Made by a program: the position numbers and the translations under genes. Shown here in pieces: positions 18,267 through 26,701 of a stretch of 64,000 nucleotides of DNA. How positions within the stretch are numbered: the stretch's first letter is position 1; each line of letters starts with the position of its first letter. The notes under the pieces are model-generated. The model did no database searches. It saw nothing but the letters and a program-made list of their open reading frames with translations, and was not told the DNA's origin. Origin of the DNA: Erythrobacter sp. SD-21 (GTDB lineage: Bacteria; Pseudomonadota; Alphaproteobacteria; Sphingomonadales; Sphingomonadaceae); contig NZ_ABCG01000007.1 in NCBI RefSeq assembly GCF_000181515.1, forward strand, positions 1-64,000, written 5' to 3'.

Positions 18267-18747
18267 CGCCTTGCTGCTTATCCCCGGGATCGAGCTGCTC
18301 GAGCGGACGAGCTCCTCGATCAGGGTCCAGAACGTGGTGCAGCTGTCGATGGCTCCGGCTTTCCTGCTCGCCGGGATTGGCGCGGTCATGAACGTCATGA
18401 CCAACCGCCTGATCTGGGTCGCCAACAAGATCGAGAAGATCCTCAAGGCCAGCGATGGTGACGAAGGCAACGAACTGCTGGTCGAACTCCCGGCGCTGGA
18501 GCGGCGGCGCGTCCTCGCCCAGCGCGCGGTGATGCTGAGCACGGCCTCCGCGTTCACGATCAGCATCGTCATCATGCTGCTGTTCGTCAGCGCGTTCGTG
18601 AAAGCGCCGCTGGGCACTTTCGTGGCTCTCACATGGCTCATCACGATGGGCCTGCTGATGGCCGGTCTTGCCGCTTTCCTACTCGAAACGAGAGTGGCAG
18701 CACGGCGCAATCGCGAGCGGATGGAAGAGCGGACCTTCGGCCCCTGA
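18259..18747 (+). CDS. DUF2721 membrane protein
   Basis: A 162-residue integral membrane protein of the DUF2721 family, function unknown. It has a first membrane segment around APAFLLAGIGAVMNVMTNRL, a charged loop with an ERRRVLAQR motif, then two more membrane segments (about residues 95-140). The start is GTG inside the end of der, indicating translational coupling. The family often neighbours ribosome-maturation or housekeeping genes, but no role is established. Confidence 0.85.
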   Translation: MTDALLLIPGIELLERTSSSIRVQNVVQLSMAPAFLLAGIGAVMNVMTNRLIWVANKIEKILKASDGDEGNELLVELPALERRRVLAQRAVMLSTASAFTISIVIMLLFVSAFVKAPLGTFVALTWLITMGLLMAGLAAFLLETRVAARRNRERMEERTFGP

Positions 18748-18792
18748 ACCTGTCCGACTCGGCGCTGGCGGTTTTCGACCGGGGACGACCCC

Positions 18793-18951
18793 ATGATCGT
18801 CGAAGCGCTGGACGTGCACACCGCCCTGGCCATCGCGGATATCAACCTGCGCAAGGGCAGCGCTGAACTATGGGATGGCGAACGCCGGTTGGGACGCCTC
18901 ATCAAGCATGGCGGCGGTCACGCGACTTTCTGGGAACTCGGCCTGAACTAA
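18793..18951 (+). CDS. 52-residue hypothetical protein
   Basis: A short frame starting MIVEALDVHT and ending in a GHATFWELGLN motif, preceded by GGGGACGA. It overlaps the convergent bacterioferritin stop by 4 bases. Composition is that of a soluble protein. I do not recognise a family; the compact, well-framed gene after the DUF2721 gene supports it modestly. Confidence 0.45.
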   Translation: MIVEALDVHTALAIADINLRKGSAELWDGERRLGRLIKHGGGHATFWELGLN

Positions 18952-19439
18952 CCGTCTTCGCCTTCGCCAGCCGCTTTGGAATTGAGCTGGACGTAATTCT
19001 GCAGCCCCATGCGCGCGATCATGTCGAATTGGGTCTCGAGGAAATCGACATGCTCTTCCTCGCTCGAAAGGATGTCCTCGAATATCTGCCCGGAGGTGAA
19101 ATCGCGTACCGACTGGCAATGCTCGGCAGCCTCCTTCAACAGCGGGATCGCCTCCATCTCAATCGCAAGATCGGCCTTGAGGATTTCCTCGACCGTCTCG
19201 CCGACCTTGAGCTTGTGGATCGCCTGGAAGTTGGGAAGCCCGCCGAGAAAGAGGATGCGTTCGGCCAGCATATCGGCGTGCTTCATCTCGTCGATCGACT
19301 CGTGCCGCTCGTATTCGGCAAGCTTGGTTACGCCCCAATCGGCGAGCACGCGGTAGTGCAGCCAGTACTGGTTGATCGCGGTCAGCTCGTTTGTGAGCGC
19401 CTTGTTGAGGAATTCGATGACTTTGGGATCGCCCTTCAT
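18948..19439 (-). CDS. bfr: bacterioferritin
   Basis: Haem-containing iron-storage ferritin of 163 residues that assembles into a 24-mer and mineralises Fe(III) in the cytoplasm. All ferroxidase ligands are in place: Glu18, Glu51, His54, Glu94, Glu127 and His130, and Met52 is the haem ligand. The C-terminal tail is slightly longer than usual and acidic. It is transcribed in the same direction as, and 123 bases downstream of, the gene for its partner ferredoxin Bfd. Confidence 0.96.
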   Translation of the reverse strand: MKGDPKVIEFLNKALTNELTAINQYWLHYRVLADWGVTKLAEYERHESIDEMKHADMLAERILFLGGLPNFQAIHKLKVGETVEEILKADLAIEMEAIPLLKEAAEHCQSVRDFTSGQIFEDILSSEEEHVDFLETQFDMIARMGLQNYVQLNSKAAGEGEDG

Positions 19440-19562
19440 GGCGTCGCTCTCCGCTCCAGTTCGAGTCGCACGCTTATGCGCCTCGCACGGAGGGCCAGCA
19501 AGGGCACAAGACCGAAAAACGGCGGAATTCCGCCAGTTGCGACCGATTGTCAGTAGCGAGTA

Positions 19563-19757
19563 TTACGCGGTGACGGTGGCCGGTTCGAACGAGAGTTCGC
19601 GTTCCTCAAGCAGGATCGCGTCGGCATCGTCGAGGCAGGTACCGCAGGCAGGGCGCTTGCCTAGCGCGGCGTAGCAGGCCTCGGCATCGCCCGGACACCG
19701 GCGCGCTACATTGCGTAGCTCGTTTTCCCGGATAGCGTTGCAGATGCAGACGTACAT
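19563..19757 (-). CDS. bfd: bacterioferritin-associated ferredoxin
   Basis: [2Fe-2S] protein of 64 residues that binds bacterioferritin and helps release stored iron. It has Cys4 and Cys6 (MYVCIC) and Cys38 and Cys41 (ACGTC), the Bfd ligand pattern. The ATG at 19757 is chosen because AAGGAAG lies about 10 bases upstream and the conserved MYVCIC start begins there. Two palindromes resembling Fur sites lie directly upstream (19773-19820), consistent with the known induction of bfd by iron starvation. Confidence 0.92.
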   Translation of the reverse strand: MYVCICNAIRENELRNVARRCPGDAEACYAALGKRPACGTCLDDADAILLEERELSFEPATVTA

Positions 19758-19772
19758 AACTTGGCGACTTCC

Positions 19773-19818
19773 TTTGCGATTGATTCGCAAAAGCAGATGT
19801 AATGCGACTTATTCGCAA
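19773..19818 (-). promoter_or_regulatory. two tandem Fur-box-like palindromes upstream of bfd
   Basis: Two copies of TGCGA-N5-TCGCA lie at 19775-19789 (extended to TTTGCGA/TCGCAAA, 19773-19791) and 19803-19817, centres 28 bases apart. Read on the minus strand both fit TTGCGAATNANTCGCA. The position directly upstream of bfd and the palindromic A/T-flanked form suggest an iron-responsive Fur operator. Confidence 0.65.
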
Positions 19819-19828
19819 TAGCAAGTCT

Positions 19829-21109
19829 TCAACGCCGCAGAGCGAAGACCCGGCCGTAGGTCAGGCAGCGCCACAGCCACTCCAGCGGGCCATAGCGGAA
19901 CCGCTCAAGCCAGGGCTTCGACCAGGCGAGCATCACGAGCCACGCCGCCAGCACCACGAGATAGAGCTCGCTACGGCCGAGAACGCCGAACAGGTCCAGC
20001 CCCCAATTCCCGAAGACCACCAGCATGACCAACGAGGTCCCGAGGTAGTTCGTGAACGCCGCCCTTCCCGTCGCCGAAACGCGTTCGGCCAGCCAGCCAC
20101 CTGCGCGCGACGCATACGCGGCGAGCAGCGCGACGAGTCCCAACGTCATGAAGAGGCGCGGGAAATGGGACCACCCGAGAAAAGCAGCCAGCACGCCGTA
20201 GTAGGTGAAGCCGCCCTGCATGGTCGCCATGGCGATCCAGGCTGTCAGCCCGCCCCCGACGACAAGCCCCGCCCAGCCCCAGAGCCGCTGCCTGCGCTGG
20301 TCCAGTCTGCCGCTGAATATCCCGAAGCGATAGAGCGCCATCCCGATCAGCATCAGCGGCAGGGTCTCGAAGGCGAAGAGCCAGATGTTCACGAGGGGGT
20401 CGAAGCCGTGCTTGTCGAGCGTGTGCTCCACCAGTTCCGCATAGCTCCCGTCCTGTCGGATTGCGGTTTCGCGCCGACCGTCGGCAAGGTCGGTTTCCGC
20501 CGCCTTGACGAACTCGGAGCGCACCTGGCTGAGCGCCGCGCTGTCCGGCTCCGGCCCGTCGACCGTCATCTGCATGAATATCATGCTGACCCCATAGAAA
20601 ATGCCACCGCAAAGATAGCCCAGAAGCCCGAGAACGAGCTGGGTCTTGGCTTTCATCCCGATGAAGAACGACACGGCGATCAGGCCACTGACCGCGTAGG
20701 CAAACAGGATGTCCCCGCGCCATATCAGGTAGAAATGCAGGAGGCCGAATAGCCCCAGCCAGAGGAGGCGACGAACCTGCAGCCAGCGCGAGGCGCCCTT
20801 GGCCCAAGCTTTTCCCATGAAGAGATAGAGGCCTGCGCCAAAGAGGACTGTGAAGAGCCCGCGCATCTTCCCGTCGATCAGCAACAGCTGCGCAGCCCAC
20901 ATCCAGTCCTCGGCAGCGGAATGCCCTGTAGTGAACGCCTCGGGATACATATAGGCCGTGAAGGGCTGGCCCATCGATACGATGTTCGCCGCAAGTATCC
21001 CCATCACCGCGATCCCGCGAATGAAGTCGAGACTGGCGATTCGTCCCCCTTCCACCGCTATCGGTTGCGGACGGTCGGGTGTTGCGGATGCGTTTTCGCT
21101 GCTCGTCAT
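19829..21109 (-). CDS. DUF418 (YeiB-type) membrane protein
   Basis: Integral membrane protein of 426 residues with around ten hydrophobic helices and a C-terminal DUF418 domain. The N-terminal RIASLDFIRGIAVMGILAAN block is the typical first helix of the YeiB/DUF418 acyltransferase-related family. FTNYLGTSLVM and the final RYGPLEWLWRCLTYGR block are the DUF418 signature. The start at 21109 is chosen over an upstream frame extension with no membrane or family match. Function unknown; proposed roles are transport or modification at the inner membrane. Confidence 0.87.
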   Translation of the reverse strand: MTSSENASATPDRPQPIAVEGGRIASLDFIRGIAVMGILAANIVSMGQPFTAYMYPEAFTTGHSAAEDWMWAAQLLLIDGKMRGLFTVLFGAGLYLFMGKAWAKGASRWLQVRRLLWLGLFGLLHFYLIWRGDILFAYAVSGLIAVSFFIGMKAKTQLVLGLLGYLCGGIFYGVSMIFMQMTVDGPEPDSAALSQVRSEFVKAAETDLADGRRETAIRQDGSYAELVEHTLDKHGFDPLVNIWLFAFETLPLMLIGMALYRFGIFSGRLDQRRQRLWGWAGLVVGGGLTAWIAMATMQGGFTYYGVLAAFLGWSHFPRLFMTLGLVALLAAYASRAGGWLAERVSATGRAAFTNYLGTSLVMLVVFGNWGLDLFGVLGRSELYLVVLAAWLVMLAWSKPWLERFRYGPLEWLWRCLTYGRVFALRR

Positions 21110-21381
21110 CTTCTCTTTACCCCTCGTGCCTAGAACGGCCCCTCGCAGCCCTAGCGGGGAAACGGGCGAGACCCACAGCCCCGCGGCTCGCACTTGCACA
21201 GGTTTCGTTATGCAGGGTGAGGGTCACAAGGGGCGCTTCTGCAAGTGGCAGCAAGCGCTTCCGGGCAAATGTTGAACGATATTAACCCTAAATTAGGGGT
21301 AGTCTGCGATCCCCCTAATTCGAGACCGCCGCACACAAGCGGCAAAACGGATTGATACAGGCGCTACAGGGGGACCTAGCC

Positions 21382-22107
21382 TTGCGTGTACTGGCTTTGG
21401 CATCACAGAAGGGCGGATCGGGTAAGACCACGCTCTCGGGACATCTGGCCGTTCAGGCCCAGCGAGCGGGCGCAGGCCCGGTCGTCCTGATCGACATCGA
21501 CCCGCAGGGGTCGCTCGCCGACTGGTGGAACGAGCGCGAGGCCGAGCTGCCCGCATTCGCGCAGACCACGGTTGCGCGACTCGCAGCCGACCTTGCGATC
21601 CTGCGCCAGCAGGGCTTCAAGCTCGCGGTCATCGATACGCCGCCCGCGATCACCATGGCGATCCAGTCGGTGATCTCGGTGGCCGAGCTTATCGTCGTCC
21701 CGACTCGCCCCAGCCCGCACGATCTTCGTGCCGTGGGCGCCACGGTCGACCTGTGTGAACGCGCCGGCAAGCCGCTGATCTTCGTGGTCAACGCGGCAAC
21801 GCCCAAGGCCAAGATCACCTCGGAAGCCGCCGTAGCGCTATCGCAGCACGGCACGGTTGCCCCGATCACCCTTCACCACCGCACCGACTTCGCCGCCTCG
21901 ATGATCGATGGCCGCACGGTGATGGAAGTGGATCCGGAAAGCCGTTCCTCGGCCGAGATCACCGCGCTGTGGAAGTATATTTCCGATCGGCTGGAAAAGC
22001 AGTTCCGCCGGACCGTGTTCGCCGCGCCCGGCCAGCAGGCCGCAGCCGTGCAGCAGCCCGGTCATCATCGTCCCGCCGGTGGCTTCGGCCGTCGGGTCGC
22101 CCAGTAA
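21382..22107 (+). CDS. ParA/MinD-family partition ATPase
   Basis: Deviant-Walker ATPase of 241 residues related to ParA. The P-loop QKGGSGKTT (signature Lys present) opens the protein, Walker A-prime is seen in DIDPQGSLADWW, and Walker B in AVIDTPPA. The start is TTG at 21382 with AGGGGGA 7 bases upstream; an upstream TTG at 21352 is possible. No parB or parS is visible, so it is an orphan ParA likely positioning a protein or surface structure. The next gene, 32 bases downstream, may be its cargo adaptor. Confidence 0.88.
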   Translation: MRVLALASQKGGSGKTTLSGHLAVQAQRAGAGPVVLIDIDPQGSLADWWNEREAELPAFAQTTVARLAADLAILRQQGFKLAVIDTPPAITMAIQSVISVAELIVVPTRPSPHDLRAVGATVDLCERAGKPLIFVVNAATPKAKITSEAAVALSQHGTVAPITLHHRTDFAASMIDGRTVMEVDPESRSSAEITALWKYISDRLEKQFRRTVFAAPGQQAAAVQQPGHHRPAGGFGRRVAQ

Positions 22108-22139
22108 GAGCAACGTAAGGAAAGGCGGAGGCCAGCCGG

Positions 22140-22877
22140 ATGTCAGACGCCAATTTCGCTTCCCTGTCTTCGACCCTGCTTGCACGCAAGGGCGGCGCCA
22201 AGCCTGCCATGCGTCCTCAGTCGGCAGTGCTGGGACCGGTCGACGGCGTAGCCGCGGCCGCGAACCTGGAAGACCTGGGCTGGAACGACATGGGTGAAGA
22301 TTCGCCCGATGCGATGCCCGCTGCCGCAGCGCCTGCTGCGAATCACGCATCCGCATCGCTCGCCGAATCGAGCCTGATTAAGAAGCCCGCCCTTCCCCCG
22401 CTGGAAGAGCGCGAGGACTACGACGCCTCGGAACTGGAAGTCGGACAGGAGATCGAAGAGCCCCGCGTGGTTCCGATCACCCCGCTCCAGAAGAAGGACC
22501 CGTCTTCGGGCCGAAACCAAGTGCGCGAATCGCTCGATCGCATCGCCAGCCAGCTCGACGACAAGACCTCGGTCGAAGCCGACAACGAGGACAACGAGGA
22601 ATTCGAGGAAGAGATCGAGGAGGCCGCACCGGTCGCCAAGGTCGTCCTTCCCAAAGCCATCAAGCCCGCCCCGGCCCGCTCGAAGGCGGCAGCCAAGGGC
22701 AAGCGCGCAGCCTTCACGCTGCGTCTCGATCCGGAGCGTCACCTGATGCTGCGCCTGGCCTGCACCGTTCGCGGCAGCAGCGCACAGCAGCTTGTGACCG
22801 ACGCTCTTGACGGCCTTTTGGCCGAGATGCCGGAAATCGCCATGCTCGCTGCCCAGGTGCAGCGCGGCCCGAATTAA
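22140..22877 (+). CDS. hypothetical protein with C-terminal RHH-like domain
   Basis: A 245-residue soluble protein following the orphan ParA. Residues 1-185 are low-complexity, acidic and Ala/Pro-rich, presumably disordered. The last ~55 residues (KRAAFTLRLDPERH..., SSAQQLVTDALDGLL) fit a ribbon-helix-helix pattern: a short beta strand then two helices. This would suit a DNA-binding or ParA-stimulating partner, but that is inference. AAGGAAAGGCGGAGG provides a strong ribosome site. Confidence 0.72.
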   Translation: MSDANFASLSSTLLARKGGAKPAMRPQSAVLGPVDGVAAAANLEDLGWNDMGEDSPDAMPAAAAPAANHASASLAESSLIKKPALPPLEEREDYDASELEVGQEIEEPRVVPITPLQKKDPSSGRNQVRESLDRIASQLDDKTSVEADNEDNEEFEEEIEEAAPVAKVVLPKAIKPAPARSKAAAKGKRAAFTLRLDPERHLMLRLACTVRGSSAQQLVTDALDGLLAEMPEIAMLAAQVQRGPN

Positions 22878-22916
22878 ACTTGAAGGACGTGGGATCGCCT
22901 TTTGAGGGGTAATAGA

Positions 22917-24251
22917 ATGAAAAAGAGCAACTCCACTTTCATCAAGCTCGCCGTCACCACGGCGCTTGCATCGACGGCCCTCGCCGGTTGCTCCGGCAAG
23001 GTTGCGCCCACGGCCGCCCATTCGGCCGGCAAGGCAGAGGTCGCCCTCCAGAAGGGCAAGGCCGACAAGGCCTTGACGCACGCCGAAGCCGCCGTGCTGG
23101 CCTCGCCGCGCGATGCCTATTCCCGCACCCTGCTCGGCAACGCCTATCTCGAAGCGGGCCGCTTCGCTTCGGCAGCGCAGAGCTTCGAAGACGCCATCGC
23201 GCTCGGCGACACCTCGCCGCGCACCGTGATCAGCCTCTCGCTCGCGCAGACCGGCATGGGCGACCGTCCCGCCGCGATCTACACGCTCGAGCGTCACGAA
23301 GCCGCGATCGATCCGTCGGACTTCGGCCTTGCCATTGCGCTGGCCGGCCAGCCGCAGCGCGGCGTCCACATCCTTTCGAACACGCTTCGCGCTGGCAACA
23401 ACACGGCCAAGGTTCGCCAGAACCTCGCCTATGCCTATGCGATGAGCGGCCAGTGGCGCGAAGCGCGCCTGATGGTTTCCGAAGACGTTCCGGCCGACAA
23501 GGTTGGCGAGCGCATGGCCGAGTGGGGCGCCACCGCGCATCCCGAACTCTATCGCCAGCGCGTGGCCGGTCTGCTGAAGGTCGACATCGTCGAAGACCAG
23601 GGCCAGCCCGCCATGCTCGCGCTTTCGAACAACCCGAGCGTCGAGATGCTCGCTTCGGAGAATACCGAGGCTGAACAGCCGGCCACCGAACCGGTGATCG
23701 AGCTTGCCGTTGCCGACGAAGCACCCGCCGAAGCGCCGACCGCTCCGCCGCAGCGCATCGTGTTCGACGATCCCTTCTTCAGCGAGCGCAAGGCCGAAGC
23801 CGAAGACGAGGCGCCGCGCGCCGTGATCGTCGCCGCGCTTCCGGAAGAGACCGCTCCGGCCGCCAAGCCCGCTCCGCGTGTTGCCAAGGCCGAAGCTCCG
23901 GCCCCTGCACCGCGCAAGGCTGCGGCAGCTGCCCCGGCGCTCAACCTCGCGGACGGCGACTACAACATCCAGCTTGGCTCCTACTTCTCGATGGAAGACG
24001 CCGAACTGGGTTGGACCAAGTTCCAGCAGATGTATCCCGAACTCGCCGGTGCGGAGCGCGTCATCAGCCGCGCCCGCGTCAACGGCAAGCTCTACTTCCG
24101 CGTGGCCGCCGTTGGCTATGCCAAGAACAGCGCCCGGGCCCTGTGCTCGAGCGTCAAGGGCAAGGGCGGTGGCTGCATCGCCTACGCGCAGGCCAACCCG
24201 CTTCCGGGTGCCCTGCTCGACAACGGAACCGTACGGGTCGCAGCGCGCTAA
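22917..24251 (+). CDS. TPR lipoprotein with C-terminal SPOR domain
   Basis: Secreted lipoprotein of 444 residues. The lipobox LAGC places the lipidated Cys at residue 25. Tetratricopeptide-like helical repeats (GKADKALTHAEAAVLASP, GNAYLEAGRFASAAQSFED) occupy about residues 30-210, followed by an Ala/Pro/Glu-rich linker and a SPOR domain (YNIQLGSYFSMEDAELGW) at the C-terminus. SPOR domains bind denuded peptidoglycan at division sites. GAGGGG lies 7 bases before the ATG. Its place after ParA and the RHH-like protein suggests a cell-pole or septum function. Confidence 0.86.
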   Translation: MKKSNSTFIKLAVTTALASTALAGCSGKVAPTAAHSAGKAEVALQKGKADKALTHAEAAVLASPRDAYSRTLLGNAYLEAGRFASAAQSFEDAIALGDTSPRTVISLSLAQTGMGDRPAAIYTLERHEAAIDPSDFGLAIALAGQPQRGVHILSNTLRAGNNTAKVRQNLAYAYAMSGQWREARLMVSEDVPADKVGERMAEWGATAHPELYRQRVAGLLKVDIVEDQGQPAMLALSNNPSVEMLASENTEAEQPATEPVIELAVADEAPAEAPTAPPQRIVFDDPFFSERKAEAEDEAPRAVIVAALPEETAPAAKPAPRVAKAEAPAPAPRKAAAAAPALNLADGDYNIQLGSYFSMEDAELGWTKFQQMYPELAGAERVISRARVNGKLYFRVAAVGYAKNSARALCSSVKGKGGGCIAYAQANPLPGALLDNGTVRVAAR

Positions 24252-24288
24252 AAACCACACGCGCACATAAAAGTTACCACCGAGCCTC

Positions 24289-24328
24289 GGCCTCTTCCGG
24301 ATCCGTCCGGAAGGGGCCTTTTCTTTTG
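24289..24328 (+). terminator. rho-independent terminator after SPOR gene
   Basis: A 12-bp stem with one G-T wobble (GGCCTCTTCCGG 24289-24300; CCGGAAGGGGCC 24307-24318) is followed by a T-rich run. It ends the ParA/RHH/SPOR transcription unit. Confidence 0.85.
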
Positions 24329-24338
24329 TTTGAAAGCC

Positions 24339-25568
24339 CTAGATCTCGACCGCGACCCCGCCCTTCCACAGGGCGGTAACGCGGCCTTGCGTCGGCTGCC
24401 CGTCGAAGGGCGTATTGCCGGCGGTGGCGGCCATCTTGCTGCTCTGGATTACCCAGGGCTTCTCCGGATCGACCAACACGACATCGGCCTCATGACCCTC
24501 GGCGAGGCTACCCGCCTCGACACCCAGGAGGCGCGCCGGATTGGTCGACACCAGCTCGAAGGCGCGCGTAATCTCTATCATCTCGTCCCGCACCAGCGAG
24601 AGCACCATGGCAAGCAGCGTTTCGGCCCCGGCCATGCCCGGTTCGGCATCGCTGAAGGGAAGCCGCTTGTCTTCCGGCCCGCGCGGATCGTGCCCGCTGG
24701 AGACCAGATCGATCGTGCCATCGGCGATCGCCTCGCGCACAGCGTGGCGGTCGTCCTCGCTGCGCAGCGGCGGCGAAAGGCGGGCAAAAGTGCGGAATTC
24801 CGCCGTTGCGAGATCGGAAAGCATGAAATGCGCGGGCGTCACACCGGCGGTCACCCGCTGGCCCGAGGCCTTGGCGCGGCGCACTAGGTCCAGTCCTGCG
24901 CGCGTCGTCACCTGGCGGAAGTGCAGCCGCGCGCCCGCCATGTCGGCCAGCGCAAGGTCGCGCGCGATGGCAATGGCCTCGGCCTCTACCGGCGCGCTCG
25001 GCAATCCGCGTCGGGTAGCGTATTCGCCTGCCGTGGCCACGGCTTCGCCCACCAAAGCCGCATCCTCGGCGTGCGCGATCACGGGCATGTCGAGCATGGC
25101 CGCGTATTGCAGCAGACGCAGCATCACGCCGCTGTCGCCGATCCACTGGCGGCCCGTTGCCACGCCGCGCGCACCGGCTTCACGCATCAGGGCGATTTCC
25201 GCGATCTCACGACCTTCGAGGCCGCGCGTCGCGGCGGCGAGCGGGTGTACCCAGAAATCGGGTTTGCCGCTCTTAGAAATGTAGGAAACCCGGCTCGGTA
25301 GGTCGAGCGGTGGCGACTGATCGGGCATGAGCGCGGCGCGCGTGATGCCGCCGAAATGAAACGCCGGCTTGTCGATCGCGAAAACGCCGACATCGACGAG
25401 GCCCGGTGCGACCAGCTTGCCGCGGGCATCGATGCTGTTGCCTCCATCGGCATTGAAATCACCCAACGCGGTGATCCGGCCACCTTCCATGCGCAGTGCG
25501 CCTTCGAGCAAGCCATCGGGAGTGACCAGAGTCGCGTTGCAAATCGTGACGGGTGCGGTCTTCTTCAT
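24339..25568 (-). CDS. pyrC': non-catalytic dihydroorotase-like subunit (PyrC'/PyrX)
   Basis: Amidohydrolase-fold protein of 409 residues, usually annotated as dihydroorotase. The metal-binding motif of active enzymes (DxHxH after PGL) is replaced by DVGVF at residues 59-63, and the later catalytic Asp/His segment reads [10 protein letters not shown]. It therefore looks catalytically dead. Such PyrC'/PyrX proteins are known to associate with, and be needed for assembly of, certain aspartate transcarbamoylases. The ATG overlaps the pyrB stop (ATGA), consistent with 1:1 production. An active dihydroorotase should be encoded elsewhere. Confidence 0.85.
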   Translation of the reverse strand: MKKTAPVTICNATLVTPDGLLEGALRMEGGRITALGDFNADGGNSIDARGKLVAPGLVDVGVFAIDKPAFHFGGITRAALMPDQSPPLDLPSRVSYISKSGKPDFWVHPLAAATRGLEGREIAEIALMREAGARGVATGRQWIGDSGVMLRLLQYAAMLDMPVIAHAEDAALVGEAVATAGEYATRRGLPSAPVEAEAIAIARDLALADMAGARLHFRQVTTRAGLDLVRRAKASGQRVTAGVTPAHFMLSDLATAEFRTFARLSPPLRSEDDRHAVREAIADGTIDLVSSGHDPRGPEDKRLPFSDAEPGMAGAETLLAMVLSLVRDEMIEITRAFELVSTNPARLLGVEAGSLAEGHEADVVLVDPEKPWVIQSSKMAATAGNTPFDGQPTQGRVTALWKGGVAVEI

Positions 25569-26590
25569 GCCGCCTCTTCCCATCCGTCGACCCCGCGGGC
25601 GCGGCGGGTCAGCACATCCAGGCAGGCCATGCGGATGGCCACACCCATTTCCACCTGCCGCGTGATGATCGAGCGGTCGATCATATCAGCCACCTCGCTG
25701 TCGATCTCCACTCCGCGGTTCATCGGCCCCGGGTGCATGACCAGCGTATCCTTCTTGGCCTTTTCCAGCCGCGCCTTCGTCAGCCCGTAAAGGTGATGGT
25801 ATTCGCGTGCCGAGGGGATGAACTGGCCGCTCATCCGCTCGGTCTGGAGGCGCAGCATCATGACGACATCGGCGCCGTCCAGCGCCGCGTCGAAATCGTG
25901 GAACACCTCGGCGCCCATCGCCTCGATCCCCACCGGCATCAGCGCGGGCGGTGCGCAGAGGCGCACGCTCGCGCCCAACGCCTGCAGGCAGAGAAGGTTG
26001 GAGCGGGCGACGCGGCTGTGGAGGATGTCACCGCAGATCACGATGTTGAGGCCGGTGAAGTCCTCCGCGCTTTCGCCGCGCTCGCGCAGGGCGTTGCGCA
26101 AGGCCAGCGCATCGAGAAGCCCTTGCGTCGGGTGCTCGTGTTGCCCGTCACCTGCGTTGAGCACGGGGCAGTCGACCTTGTCGGCGATCAGCCCCGTCGC
26201 CCCGCTCGACCAATGGCGGATGACAATGGCGTCGGCGCGCATGGCGTTCAGCGTGATCGCAGTATCGATCAGCGTCTCGCCCTTCTTCACGCTCGACTGC
26301 GCGGCGTGCATGTTGACCACATCCGCGCCCAGCCGCTTGCCGGCGATCTCGAAACTCAGAAGCGTACGGGTCGAATTTTCGAAGAAGGCGTTGATGATCG
26401 TAAGCCCGGCCAGCGCGTCGACATGCTTGGCGCTCTGCCGGTTTAAGGCCACCCACTGTTCTGCCTCATCCAAGAGGAAGAGGATCTCGTGACGTTCCAG
26501 CTGGCCGATGCCGAGGAGGTCGCGATGCGGGAATGCGAGGCCACCCGCAGGATAACGGGCCGCATGGGGCGAGGTGTCCGAAGGTGTCAT
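25565..26590 (-). CDS. pyrB: aspartate carbamoyltransferase catalytic subunit
   Basis: Catalyses carbamoyl phosphate + aspartate to carbamoyl aspartate, the committed step of pyrimidine synthesis. The 341 residues include the carbamoyl-phosphate loop [13 protein letters not shown], the SSVKKGET loop, [10 protein letters not shown] and the C-terminal [14 protein letters not shown] 26590 is chosen because AAGGG lies 10 bases upstream; an in-frame ATG sits 9 bases earlier. It is overlapped by the non-catalytic pyrC' and has no pyrI neighbour, matching the class of ATCases built with a PyrC-like partner. Confidence 0.95.
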   Translation of the reverse strand: MTPSDTSPHAARYPAGGLAFPHRDLLGIGQLERHEILFLLDEAEQWVALNRQSAKHVDALAGLTIINAFFENSTRTLLSFEIAGKRLGADVVNMHAAQSSVKKGETLIDTAITLNAMRADAIVIRHWSSGATGLIADKVDCPVLNAGDGQHEHPTQGLLDALALRNALRERGESAEDFTGLNIVICGDILHSRVARSNLLCLQALGASVRLCAPPALMPVGIEAMGAEVFHDFDAALDGADVVMMLRLQTERMSGQFIPSAREYHHLYGLTKARLEKAKKDTLVMHPGPMNRGVEIDSEVADMIDRSIITRQVEMGVAIRMACLDVLTRRARGVDGWEEAA

Positions 26591-26701
26591 TAAAGCCATG
26601 CCCTTAGTCGAGGCCTATCGCCCCCTCAAGCATATTCCTGTGGCGCAAGGCTGCGCCCTTCCCTAGGCTTGCGCCAAGAGTAATACTGGGGACGTAATTT
26701 C

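Noticed and set aside
22143-24266. A 707-codon open frame on the minus strand
   Set aside because: Antisense to the RHH-like and SPOR genes; low-complexity product, no ribosome site, no domain.
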